A DNA stretch of 5,970 bases. Origin: Alphaproteobacteria bacterium. GTDB taxonomy: Bacteria > Pseudomonadota > Alphaproteobacteria > Rhodospirillales > Rhodospirillaceae. The stretch covers positions 1 to 5,970 of the forward strand of contig QKGW01000283.1 of NCBI GenBank assembly GCA_003250275.1. The letters are read 5' to 3'. This document shows, piece by piece, positions 1-5,307 of this stretch. Numbering within the stretch: position 1 is the first letter of the stretch; every line of letters starts with the position of its first letter. The notes under the pieces are model-generated. The model saw only the letters and a program-made list of their open reading frames with translations, was not told where the DNA came from and made no database searches. Position numbers and translations under genes: made by a program.

Positions 1-366
1 GAGATCATGGCGAGCCCGCCGGGCAAGCGCCTCCAGCTCCTCTCGCTGCTCTCCGGCGGCGAGCAGGCGCTCACCGCGCTTGCCCTGCTTTTCGCGGTTT
101 TTCATAGCAATCCCGCGCCCATATGCGTCCTCGACGAGGTCGACGCCCCCCTCGACGACGCCAACGTCGACCGCTTCTGCGGGCTCATCGGGGAGATCGC
201 CAAGGCCGGTCAGACCCGCTTCCTGGTGATCACCCATCACCGCATGACGATGGCGCGGATGGACAGGCTTTTCGGCGTGACCATGGCAGAGCGGGGCGTT
301 TCGCAGCTCGTCTCGGTCGATCTCAACGTCGCCGAAAGTCTCCGCGAACGCCCCCTACTCGTTTGA
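1..366 (+). CDS. smc: Chromosome segregation protein SMC, C-terminal end (5' truncated by window)
   Basis: This is the last 121 codons of an SMC ATPase, the core of the condensin-like complex that organises and segregates the chromosome. The reading frame is open from base 1, so the gene starts outside the window; the internal ATG at 7 is not the start. In the visible part the ABC signature LSGGEQ is at residues 17-22, Walker B ICVLDEVD at 41-48, followed by the D-loop region (APLDDANVDRF), and the switch histidine lies in ITHH at 77-80. These belong to the C-terminal half of the SMC head, which pairs with the N-terminal Walker A half. The end of the protein, with RMDRLFGVTMAERGVSQLVSVDL, is typical of bacterial SMC. 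It lies upstream of the atp operon on the same strand, with a 193-nt gap containing a promoter, so it is probably a separate unit. The identification is secure. Confidence 0.95.
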   Translation, partial: EIMASPPGKRLQLLSLLSGGEQALTALALLFAVFHSNPAPICVLDEVDAPLDDANVDRFCGLIGEIAKAGQTRFLVITHHRMTMARMDRLFGVTMAERGVSQLVSVDLNVAESLRERPLLV

Positions 367-378
367 ATTTTATTTGTT

Positions 379-403
379 TTCAGATGATTTTGGTGCATCT
401 GAA
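379..403. repeat. Inverted repeat TTCAGATG-N9-CATCTGAA between smc and the atp promoter
   Basis: Two perfect 8-nt arms (379-386 and 396-403) flank a 9-nt loop, just after the smc stop and 16 nt before the -35 box of the atp promoter. The surrounding stretch 364-420 is clearly AT-richer than the rest of the window. As RNA it could be a weak terminator or 3' stabiliser for smc, although the downstream T-run is short (GGTTTTCC). As DNA its position would suit an operator or activator site. The sequence alone does not decide between these. Confidence 0.4.
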
Positions 404-419
404 GGTGAGGTTTTCCACC

Positions 420-449
420 TTGACAAGCCCTGGGCCCAAACACTATGGT
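420..449 (+). promoter_or_regulatory. Predicted sigma70-type promoter of the atpIBEF'F operon
   Basis: A perfect -35 hexamer TTGACA (420-425) is followed after 18 nt by TATGGT (444-449), which matches four of six consensus -10 positions. Transcription would start near 456, leaving a leader of about 100 nt before atpI. It is the only good promoter seen between smc and atpI and is placed as expected for the first gene of the F0 operon. An alternative -10 at 441-446 (CACTAT) has a 15-nt spacer and fits less well. Confidence 0.65.
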
Positions 450-455
450 TCGTGC

Positions 456-559
456 GCTTTCGTGGCGGAATACCGCCGCTTTGGGGGGGGAGCGTGGGGT
501 AGGTCGCGGTCGGATGGGAACGATCGCCCAACCGGCTCCGGTAGCAGGGGCGACAACGC
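456..559 (+). other. 5' leader of the atp operon with short hairpin and G8 tract
   Basis: The predicted untranslated leader holds a compact GC-rich hairpin near its 5' end (GGCGG 464-468, loop AATA, CCGCC 473-477) and a run of eight G residues (483-490). An AGGGGC element at 546-551 is the likely ribosome binding site for atpI. A hairpin close to the 5' end often stabilises mRNA, but this role is inferred. I see no known riboswitch or leader peptide. Confidence 0.4.
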
Positions 560-928
560 ATGGCACCGGGCGACGACGATGCCTCCCAAAGACTGAAGGA
601 ACTTTCGTCCCGCGTGCGCGCGGCGCGAAGCGAGGCCGGGTTGGATCCCGAACCCCGGCGGAGCGCGCGCGGCAGCGGCTCGGAACGGATGGGGTTAGGA
701 GTTCGCGTCGCGGTCGAGCTGGTGGTTTGCACCGCCGTCGGCGGCGGCATGGGATACGGAGCCGATGCCTGGCTCGGCACTATGCCCTGGGGCATGGTCG
801 TGGGCTTGGGGTTCGGTTTCGCGGCAGGCGTGACGACCATCTACCGGGTGGTCAAGGGATACGACGAGACGGTCGGGCTGGGACGTGCGTCCCGCGAGCG
901 TCACGACGACCCGCCCGCCGGGGACTGA
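560..928 (+). CDS. atpI: ATP synthase F0 operon protein AtpI
   Basis: A 122-aa small membrane protein of the AtpI family. AtpI is not part of the finished enzyme; in studied bacteria it helps c-ring assembly or stability and has been linked to Mg2+ uptake. A charged N-terminal region (about residues 1-45) is followed by two transmembrane helices, roughly 46-66 and 77-95, separated by the family-typical turn YGADAWLGTMPWG. The second helix ends in the usual GFAAGxxxxYR pattern, and the C-terminal tail is polar. It is first in the F0 operon and lies 73 nt before atpB. The ATG at 560 is preceded by AGGGGC at 546-551, and no better start exists in frame. AtpI sequences are poorly conserved, so the assignment rests on both pattern and position, which agree. 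Confidence 0.88.
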   Translation: MAPGDDDASQRLKELSSRVRAARSEAGLDPEPRRSARGSGSERMGLGVRVAVELVVCTAVGGGMGYGADAWLGTMPWGMVVGLGFGFAAGVTTIYRVVKGYDETVGLGRASRERHDDPPAGD

Positions 929-1001
929 GACGGAACGACTTGGTTTTTGACGATGCGGCGGCACACCGCCGCGCGTGTGGGAAGCGAAGGGAAAAGACCC
1001 G

Positions 1002-1724
1002 ATGGCGAGTCCTATCGAGCAATTTCAGATCAAGCCGATCATTCCGATTCACGTCGGCGACGTCGATATTTCCTTCTCCAATTCGTCGCTCTACATGGTT
1101 CTGACGGTGGTCGTCGCGACGGTGTTCCTCACCGCGGCGATGAGCAAGCGCGCGCTGATCCCGGGACGGATGCAATCGCTCGCCGAGATGACCTTCGAGT
1201 TCGTCGCCAACACGTTGCGCGAGAACGCGGGCTCCGGCAGCCAGAAGTACTTCCCGTTCATCTTCAGCCTGTTCATGTTCGTGCTGCTCGGCAACCTGCT
1301 CGGCCTGACGCCCTACGCCTTCACCTACACCAGCCACATCATCGTCACCGGCGGTCTCGCGATCCTGGTGTTCATCGGCGTGACCATCATCGGCTTCATG
1401 CGCCACGGCGTCGGCTACCTGCGGATGTTCTTCCCGCACGGCGCGCCGGTGATCGCGGCGCCGCTCCTGGTGCCGATCGAGCTGGTCTCGTACATGTCGC
1501 GTCCGTTCAGCCTCAGCGTCCGTCTCGCCGCCAACATGACCGTCGGGCACATCATGCTCAAGGTGGTGGCGGGGTTCGTCGCGGGGATGGGAATTCTCGG
1601 GTTCATTCCGTTCGCGGGCGTGGTCGGCGTGACCTTCCTCGAGTTCGGTATCGCCTGCCTGCAAGCGTACATCTTCACGGTGCTGAGCTGCATCTACCTG
1701 CACGATGCGCTGCACCTGCATTGA
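1002..1724 (+). CDS. atpB: ATP synthase F0 subunit a
   Basis: This 240-aa polytopic inner-membrane protein forms the stator half of the proton channel against the c-ring. The essential arginine is R174 in SVRLAANM, equivalent to E. coli aR210, and Q221 in LQAYIFTVL corresponds to aQ252. The conserved GNLLGLTPYAFT segment (97-108) and PIELVSYMSRPFS (158-170) are also typical. Five to six membrane helices can be traced, starting near residue 29. I chose ATG 1002 over an in-frame GTG at 975. MASPIEQFQI is the usual N-terminus in this group, and GAAGGG (986-991) sits 10 nt upstream as a Shine-Dalgarno sequence. The length fits the alphaproteobacterial family. It is followed by an 89-nt gap to atpE. 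All key residues seem intact. Confidence 0.96.
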   Translation: MASPIEQFQIKPIIPIHVGDVDISFSNSSLYMVLTVVVATVFLTAAMSKRALIPGRMQSLAEMTFEFVANTLRENAGSGSQKYFPFIFSLFMFVLLGNLLGLTPYAFTYTSHIIVTGGLAILVFIGVTIIGFMRHGVGYLRMFFPHGAPVIAAPLLVPIELVSYMSRPFSLSVRLAANMTVGHIMLKVVAGFVAGMGILGFIPFAGVVGVTFLEFGIACLQAYIFTVLSCIYLHDALHLH

Positions 1725-1800
1725 GTTGCCTCGACGTTGCCTCACGACTCCGGAGGAGCGTAGGCGGGTCAGGGTAAAGCCTTCAAACTTGGTCTAGAAA

Positions 1801-1810
1801 AGGAACAGGA
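1801..1810 (+). promoter_or_regulatory. Purine-rich ribosome binding region of atpE
   Basis: AGGAACAGGA ends 3 nt before the atpE ATG and is preceded by an A-rich stretch (TAGAAAAGG), giving the most purine-rich translation start in the operon. The AGGA at 1801-1804 is 9 nt from the ATG, a standard Shine-Dalgarno distance. A strong start suits the need for many c subunits per enzyme; that link is inferred from known atp operons. Confidence 0.6.
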
Positions 1811-1813
1811 CAC

Positions 1814-2038
1814 ATGGAAGCGGAAGCTGCAAAGTACATCGGCGCTGGTCTCGTCAACATCGGTCTCTGCGGTGCCGCGCTGGCCGTGGGCTCGATCTGG
1901 TCGACCCTGATCACCACCGTCGGCCGTAACCCGGCGGCGAAGAACAGCGTCGAACTCTACGGCTGGGTCGGGTTCGCCGTGACCGAAGCGATCGGCCTGT
2001 TCGCCCTCGTCGTCGCGCTGATCACCCTGTTCGCCTGA
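1814..2038 (+). CDS. atpE: ATP synthase F0 subunit c
   Basis: This 74-aa hairpin membrane protein assembles into the proton-driven rotor ring. Helix 1 spans about residues 9-34, the polar loop carries the invariant R38-N39-P40, and helix 2 spans about 48-72. The proton-binding carboxylate is E58 in FAVTEAIGLF, and no sodium-binding motif is evident. The length and the N-terminus MEAEAAKYIGAGL are normal for alphaproteobacteria. The odd point is the helix-1 packing motif. Where most bacterial c subunits have GxGxGxG, this protein has G20-A21-A22-L23-A24-V25-G26, that is GxAxAxG. This motif influences ring packing and subunit number in other species. The gene has a strong purine-rich start and is followed 14 nt after the stop by a perfect hairpin. 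The identification is secure; any effect of the motif is inferred. Confidence 0.97.
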   Translation: MEAEAAKYIGAGLVNIGLCGAALAVGSIWSTLITTVGRNPAAKNSVELYGWVGFAVTEAIGLFALVVALITLFA

Positions 2039-2052
2039 TCCGATGACCGTGT

Positions 2053-2083
2053 AGCCGCAGGCGTCCCCGGGACGCCTGCGGCT
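2053..2083 (+). repeat. Perfect 14-bp GC-rich hairpin immediately after atpE
   Basis: Arms AGCCGCAGGCGTCC (2053-2066) and GGACGCCTGCGGCT (2070-2083) pair perfectly around a 3-nt loop, starting 14 nt after the atpE stop. No T-run follows (GCGCATCG), so it is not a classical intrinsic terminator. A weaker GATC-containing inverted repeat follows at about 2089-2111. The likely role is to protect the 3' end of an atpE-containing message, or to cause partial termination. Either would raise c-subunit output relative to b and b'; this is inferred. Confidence 0.7.
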
Positions 2084-2165
2084 GCGCATCGCGGGATCGG
2101 ATCGATCGCGGCACGCGGCAACGCGGACCAACGATCACGACTCCGGCTCGGGAGCTCATACGCCC

Positions 2166-2660
2166 ATGCCACATTTCGACGCAACGTCCTTTCCGTCGCA
2201 GCTCTTCTGGCTGGCGGTTTCGTTCATCACGCTCTACCTGCTGATGGCGAAGCTGGTGTTGCCGCGCATCGGGGACATCCTCGAAGAGCGTCAACGGCGG
2301 ATCACCGACGATCTCGACATGGCTGAACGCCTGAAGGCCGAAACCGAAGCCGCGATCGCGGTCTACGAGAAGGCCCTCGCGGAGGCGCGCGCCGCCGCAA
2401 CCGCCGAAATCAACCGCGTGATGGAAGCCAACGCCGCCGAGGCCGCCGCCCGCCACGCCGAAACCGACGCCCTGCTCGCGGCCAAGATCGCCGAGAGCGA
2501 AGAGCGCATCCACGCCGCCCGGCGTGAGGCGCTGGCCGAGGTCAACGGCATCGCCACCGACGTCGCCCAGGCGATCGTCGCGCGCGTCGCCGAGGTCGAA
2601 ACCGACGCCGAGACCATCGCACCGGTGGTCACGGCGGTTGCCAAGGAGCGCGGGCTATGA
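2166..2660 (+). CDS. atpF': ATP synthase F0 subunit b' (AtpF'/AtpG)
   Basis: A 164-aa peripheral-stalk subunit. With subunit b it forms the b/b' heterodimer that holds the F1 head still against the turning rotor. One N-terminal transmembrane helix covers about residues 12-32 (LFWLAVSFITLYLLMAKLVL) and is followed by the family motif LPRIGDILEERQRRI. From residue 40 on, the protein is a long Ala/Glu/Arg-rich helix predicted to form a right-handed coiled coil. Separate b and b' genes are usual for photosynthetic bacteria and many alphaproteobacteria. The gene lies 127 nt after atpE, beyond the hairpin, with GGAG at 2151-2154 ahead of the ATG. Its TGA overlaps the atpF ATG by 4 nt, so the two are probably translationally coupled. 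The shorter N-terminus and position before atpF favour b' over b. Confidence 0.93.
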   Translation: MPHFDATSFPSQLFWLAVSFITLYLLMAKLVLPRIGDILEERQRRITDDLDMAERLKAETEAAIAVYEKALAEARAAATAEINRVMEANAAEAAARHAETDALLAAKIAESEERIHAARREALAEVNGIATDVAQAIVARVAEVETDAETIAPVVTAVAKERGL

Positions 2661-3199
2661 GCTTCCTGATTTCCGCAGCCTACGCCTCCGACGCGGCCCA
2701 TCACGGCCCGGTGCCGTTCTATCTGGACCCGGCATTCTGGGTCGGCGCGGCGTTCCTCGTCGTCGTCCTGGTGCTGGTCAAGGCCGCGTACGGCCGCATC
2801 GTCCGGCTTCTCGACATGCGCGGCATCGCGATCCGCGACCGTCTCGAAGGCGCGCGCCGCATCCGCGAGGAGGCGCAGGCTCTGCTCGCCGAATACCAGC
2901 GCAAGCAACGTGACGCGCTTCAGGAATCGCAGGACATCATCGCGCGTTCCAAGGCCGAAGCCGCCAAGCTCAAGGACCAGGCCGCTCAGGATCTCGCCGC
3001 CCGCGTCGCCGCCGCCGAGCGTTCCGCGCTCGAACGCATCGCCGCCGCCGAGGAGCAGGCCAAGCGCGAAGTGCGCAACGCCGCCATCGAGATCGCCGTG
3101 GCCGCCGCCGCGCGCGCGATGGAGGAGAAGCTCACCGCCGCCCAGGCCAACAGCCTGATCGACAAGGCGATCTCCGAGATTCCGGCAAAGATGCACTGA
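2657..3199 (+). CDS. atpF: ATP synthase F0 subunit b
   Basis: A 180-aa peripheral-stalk subunit, partner of b'. The N-terminal 25 residues are periplasmic in character (AAYASDAAHHGPVPFYLDP), then comes a single membrane helix at about 27-45 (FWVGAAFLVVVLVLVKAAY). A long charged helix follows from about residue 47 (GRIVRLLDMRGIAIRDRLEGA) to near the C-terminus, rich in Ala, Glu, Arg and Lys as expected for the coiled-coil stalk. The ATG lies inside ATGA with the atpF' stop, a 4-nt overlap that ensures roughly equal synthesis of both stalk proteins. It is the last gene of the operon; a strong terminator begins 24 nt after its stop. F1 genes (atpHAGDC) do not follow, matching the split F0/F1 arrangement known from Rhodospirillum-type bacteria. 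Confidence 0.94.
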   Translation: MSFLISAAYASDAAHHGPVPFYLDPAFWVGAAFLVVVLVLVKAAYGRIVRLLDMRGIAIRDRLEGARRIREEAQALLAEYQRKQRDALQESQDIIARSKAEAAKLKDQAAQDLAARVAAAERSALERIAAAEEQAKREVRNAAIEIAVAAAARAMEEKLTAAQANSLIDKAISEIPAKMH

Positions 3200-3222
3200 T
3201 CCCGGGCGCTTTCCCGAAACGC

Positions 3223-3252
3223 AAAACCGCCGCTCCTTCGAGCGGCGGTTTT
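3223..3252. terminator. Bidirectional intrinsic terminator between atpF and the convergent parA-like gene
   Basis: The arms AAAACCGCCGCTC (3223-3235) and GAGCGGCGGTTTT (3240-3252) form a perfect 13-bp stem with a CTTC tetraloop. On the plus strand the stem runs into TTTTCGTTTG; on the minus strand into TTTTGCGTTTC. It is 23 nt after the atpF stop and 11 nt after the stop of the minus-strand gene, so it can end both converging transcripts. Confidence 0.92.
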
Positions 3253-3263
3253 CGTTTGTGCGC

Positions 3264-3884
3264 TCAGCCGCAGTTGTCGAGATAGTCGAGCAGCGGCCGC
3301 CAGTCGCGGCGGTGATCCTCGAGCCGCGCCCCGGAGACATCGAACAGCGCCTGCCCCTCGGTCGCGAGATTGGCGTAGGTGAGGGTGTCGCGCAGGCGCG
3401 CCATCACCGGATAATCGAGGTCCTTGAGGAACGCCTCCAGCCGCTCGGCGGCGCGCGACCGCAGCCGCACGCGGTTGGCGACGAAGCAGATGTCGCGCTT
3501 GCCCTTCTTCACCGGCTTGAGATCGGCGATATGGTCGAGAAAGCGCCGCGTGCCGTCCTCGTCGAACACCGAGGGCAGCACCGGGATCACCAGCACGTCG
3601 GCGGTTTCCACAACCTCGGCCACCGCCTTGCGCTTGAGCGCGGCGGGCGCGTCGACGACGAGGCGGTCGAGCGTCTTCGGCGGCTTCCCCGATTCGAGGT
3701 CGACGGCGTGGATCGCCGGCAGGGTATAGGGCCGCCGCGCCAGCCATCCCGAGGCCGACTGCTGGCGGTCGAGGTCGGCGAGGCCGGTGACGAGGCCGCG
3801 CTGCGCAAAGTGCGCTGCCAGGTGGGTCGCGACCGTGGTCTTGCCGCTTCCGCCCTTGGTGTTCACCACCGCCACGATCATCAT
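3264..3884 (-). CDS. Orphan ParA/MinD-family ATPase
   Basis: A 206-aa deviant-Walker P-loop ATPase of the ParA/Soj type (COG1192-like). Family members bind DNA or membrane as ATP dimers and position plasmids, chromosomes or protein assemblies. The deviant Walker A is KGGSGKTT at residues 10-17, with signature lysine K10. Walker A' is D37-L38-D39-R40-Q41, where most relatives have DxDPQ. The Walker B-like strand is LVVDAPA at 75-81. There is no N-terminal helix-turn-helix, so it resembles the short plasmid-type or orphan class. The first of two adjacent ATGs (3884, 3881) is taken because AAGGG lies upstream at a good distance; an ATG at 3980 would overlap the upstream gene by 44 nt. No ParB or parS-like partner is visible. 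It follows the BtuF-like gene by 52 nt with no terminator or good promoter between, so it may share its transcript. Its cargo is unknown. Confidence 0.85.
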   Translation of the reverse strand: MMIVAVVNTKGGSGKTTVATHLAAHFAQRGLVTGLADLDRQQSASGWLARRPYTLPAIHAVDLESGKPPKTLDRLVVDAPAALKRKAVAEVVETADVLVIPVLPSVFDEDGTRRFLDHIADLKPVKKGKRDICFVANRVRLRSRAAERLEAFLKDLDYPVMARLRDTLTYANLATEGQALFDVSGARLEDHRRDWRPLLDYLDNCG

Positions 3885-3936
3885 CTCGCCGTCCCTTCGT
3901 CGTCTTCGGTCCGGCAAGGGTATGAGGCCGCAGGGT

Positions 3937-4746
3937 TCAGCGCAAGTGTTCGGCCAGAAAATCCAGGGCCGCGGCGGCATCCGACCCGCACACCCAGTAG
4001 CGCAGCGGGAAGCGCACCGGCTCCGCGCCGGGTAGCGCGCGCTTGAGCGCGGGGTGGTCGAACACCCCGGTGGCGACGCGCGGCGCGCCCTTGGCCATCG
4101 CGTCGTCGGTGAGGATCACGTCGGGATGCGAGGCGACGAGGTCTTCGAGATCGAGCCGCCCCACCCCCTCGACCCCGGCGCGCGCGGTGAGGTTGACGAG
4201 GTGGAAGGTCGCGAGCACGTCGTCCATCAGCGTCCCGGAGCCGTAGGAATAGCCGCCCGAATAGTAGAAAACCGCGGTCTCGCCGCGATGCCGGTGCGCC
4301 GCCGCGCGGGCGCGGGCGGCCTGGAGCGCGGCGACCGCCGCCGCAGCGCGCGCAGGCTGATCGAGGATTTCGCCGGCGCGGCGGAGCTGCGCCTCCGCCT
4401 CGTCGAGGTCCTTGGGGTCGCCGAAGTTCTCCACCCGCACGCCGAAGCGCGCGAGCGCCGCGCTCTGCGCGGTGTCCCACGCGCCGGCGAGGACGACGTC
4501 GGGGCGCATCGTCAGCGCCTCCTCGACGCTCGCGCGGTTGACCGGCACGCCGAGCGCCGCCGCGCGCTCGGCGCGGAACGACGCGCGCGGGCTCAGCGAC
4601 GCGCTCGACAGCGAGACGATCTGGTCGTCGTCGGCGAGCATCAGCACGAGCTGATCGGTGCAGAGGTTGATCGAGGTGACGCGCGGCTTCGCCCACGCGG
4701 GCGCGGCGGCGAGGCAGACGGCGAGCGCGAGGGCGAAAGCCCTCAT
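3937..4746 (-). CDS. Periplasmic BtuF-like substrate-binding protein of an ABC transporter (probably cobalamin)
   Basis: A 269-aa secreted protein of the helical-backbone metal/cobalamin/siderophore-binding family (BtuF/FepB type, COG0614). Residues 1-19 form a Sec signal peptide (hydrophobic stretch, then PAWA before K20). The N-lobe begins with RVTSINLCTDQLVLML and contains the family strand RPDVVLAG (81-88). A long Ala/Arg-rich linker helix spans about 113-150. The C-lobe has the SYGSGTLMDDVL segment (167-178), HPDVILTDD (208-215) and HPALKRALPG (231-240). The ATG overlaps the TGA of the upstream gene by 4 nt, giving translational coupling. Cobalamin is preferred over iron-siderophore as ligand because the unit starts with a cobalamin riboswitch. 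No BtuC permease or BtuD ATPase lies in the window, so it must share a transporter encoded elsewhere or act differently. C29 lies too far in for a lipoprotein cysteine. Confidence 0.82.
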   Translation of the reverse strand: MRAFALALAVCLAAAPAWAKPRVTSINLCTDQLVLMLADDDQIVSLSSASLSPRASFRAERAAALGVPVNRASVEEALTMRPDVVLAGAWDTAQSAALARFGVRVENFGDPKDLDEAEAQLRRAGEILDQPARAAAAVAALQAARARAAAHRHRGETAVFYYSGGYSYGSGTLMDDVLATFHLVNLTARAGVEGVGRLDLEDLVASHPDVILTDDAMAKGAPRVATGVFDHPALKRALPGAEPVRFPLRYWVCGSDAAAALDFLAEHLR

Positions 4747-5162
4747 TCCGCCCGCGCCAGCGGCAGCGCCGAACGGCGGCGTCCGGCGCGGTCGAGCAGC
4801 CAGAGCACGCCCTCGACGATTTCCTCGGCCTCGGCGCCGAGCAGCGAACGGCGCACCCGGCGGAGCGCGGCGCGGTCGATCTCCGGCCATTCGGCCTGGG
4901 TCGCGCGGCCGCCCGGCACCACCAGCGGCACCGCGGTCGCGGCGTCGAGCAGGGCGTCGAAGCCCTCGAACCCGCGGGTCATGTCGAGGAACAGGACGTC
5001 GGAGCGTTCGACCTCGGCGGCGAAGGCGTCCCAATCGCGCGCCTCGGTCTCGTCGACGACGGTGAACGCCACGCCCACCTCGGCGAGCAGCGACACCGCC
5101 GCACGCGCGGACGCGGAGCGGAACGACCGGGAGAACACGTACGTGACCTTGGGCATCATCAT
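4743..5162 (-). CDS. Riboswitch-controlled 139-aa protein, possibly a stand-alone CobN N-terminal-like domain
   Basis: I do not firmly recognise this protein. It has no signal peptide or membrane helix and looks like a cytoplasmic alpha/beta domain. It shows a first strand (PKVTYVFSRSF, 4-14), a helix (15-29), a second strand (VAFTVVD, 31-37), then SDVLFLDMTRGFEGFDALL (54-72), a strand with glycine turn VPLVVPGG (78-85), and a C-terminal helix (about 98-126). The pattern of a residue-to-residue 'DVLFL...GFEGFD...VPLVVPGG', followed by a helix, recalls the N-terminus of CobN-type cobaltochelatase large subunits, but this is from memory and tentative. The first of three consecutive ATGs (5162) is chosen because GGAGG lies exactly 7 nt upstream. 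It is the first gene behind the cobalamin riboswitch and overlaps the btuF-like gene by 4 nt, so a role in cobalamin or cobalt handling is likely. Confidence 0.75.
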   Translation of the reverse strand: MMMPKVTYVFSRSFRSASARAAVSLLAEVGVAFTVVDETEARDWDAFAAEVERSDVLFLDMTRGFEGFDALLDAATAVPLVVPGGRATQAEWPEIDRAALRRVRRSLLGAEAEEIVEGVLWLLDRAGRRRSALPLARAE

Positions 5163-5307
5163 CGCGAACCCTCCAACCCAGATGATGCGGGAGGCGCTGC
5201 GGCAACGGACGATGCGGGGAAAAGGCTGCGAAACCCCGTTGCGAAGCGCGTCACCGCAACGGTTTTTCGACCGTCTCCCCGGACCTCCGCCCGAAGATAA
5301 GCGACGT
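5163..5307 (-). promoter_or_regulatory. Probable expression platform between the riboswitch and the first gene
   Basis: This 145-nt untranslated stretch holds several competing pairings. On the minus strand, arm A CCGTTGCG (5262-5255) can pair with arm B CGCAACGG (5243-5236), or B can pair with C CCGTTGC (5208-5202). Separately, CCTCC (5194-5190) can mask the ribosome binding site GGAGG (5174-5170), or pair with an earlier GGAGG (5288-5284). There is no strong U-tract after A:B in the minus direction (GGTTTCGCAGCCTTTT), so control of translation start seems as likely as termination. On the plus strand, hairpin 5236-5262 is followed by TTTTT (5263-5267) and could stop antisense transcripts. 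Confidence 0.5.
5170..5174 (-). promoter_or_regulatory. Ribosome binding site deciding the start at 5162
   Basis: GGAGG on the minus strand lies 7 nt before the first of three tandem ATG codons (5162, 5159, 5156). This is the best Shine-Dalgarno match on the minus strand of the window, and it picks the first ATG. It can also pair with CCTCC 15 nt upstream, which makes it the likely target of riboswitch control. Confidence 0.65.

Noticed and set aside
975..1001. GTG start nine codons upstream for atpB
   Set aside because: The ATG at 1002 has a good Shine-Dalgarno at 986-991 and gives the usual MASPIEQFQI N-terminus.
852..1745. 297-codon minus-strand open frame opposite atpB
   Set aside because: It is antisense to a clear atpB and its translation is rich in Arg, His, Glu and Asp without any fold pattern. 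Long antisense frames are expected in GC-rich genes.
2363..3340. 325-codon minus-strand open frame opposite atpF' and atpF
   Set aside because: It is antisense to two conserved stalk subunits, has a biased composition, and crosses the bidirectional terminator.
3885..3980. Longer start at 3980 for the ParA-like gene
   Set aside because: It would overlap the BtuF-like gene by 44 nt and add an Arg-rich, unconserved N-terminus; the P-loop normally begins right after the start, as with ATG 3884.
4690..4746. Lipoprotein signal at Cys11 of the BtuF-like protein
   Set aside because: The residues before C11 (LAV) do not fit a lipobox, the hydrophobic stretch continues past it, and a normal signal peptidase I site follows at PAWA.
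5236..5267. Plus-strand intrinsic terminator (8-bp stem plus TTTTT) as the end of a plus-strand gene
   Set aside because: No real plus-strand gene lies upstream; it is kept only as part of the riboswitch leader, with a possible antisense-stopping role.
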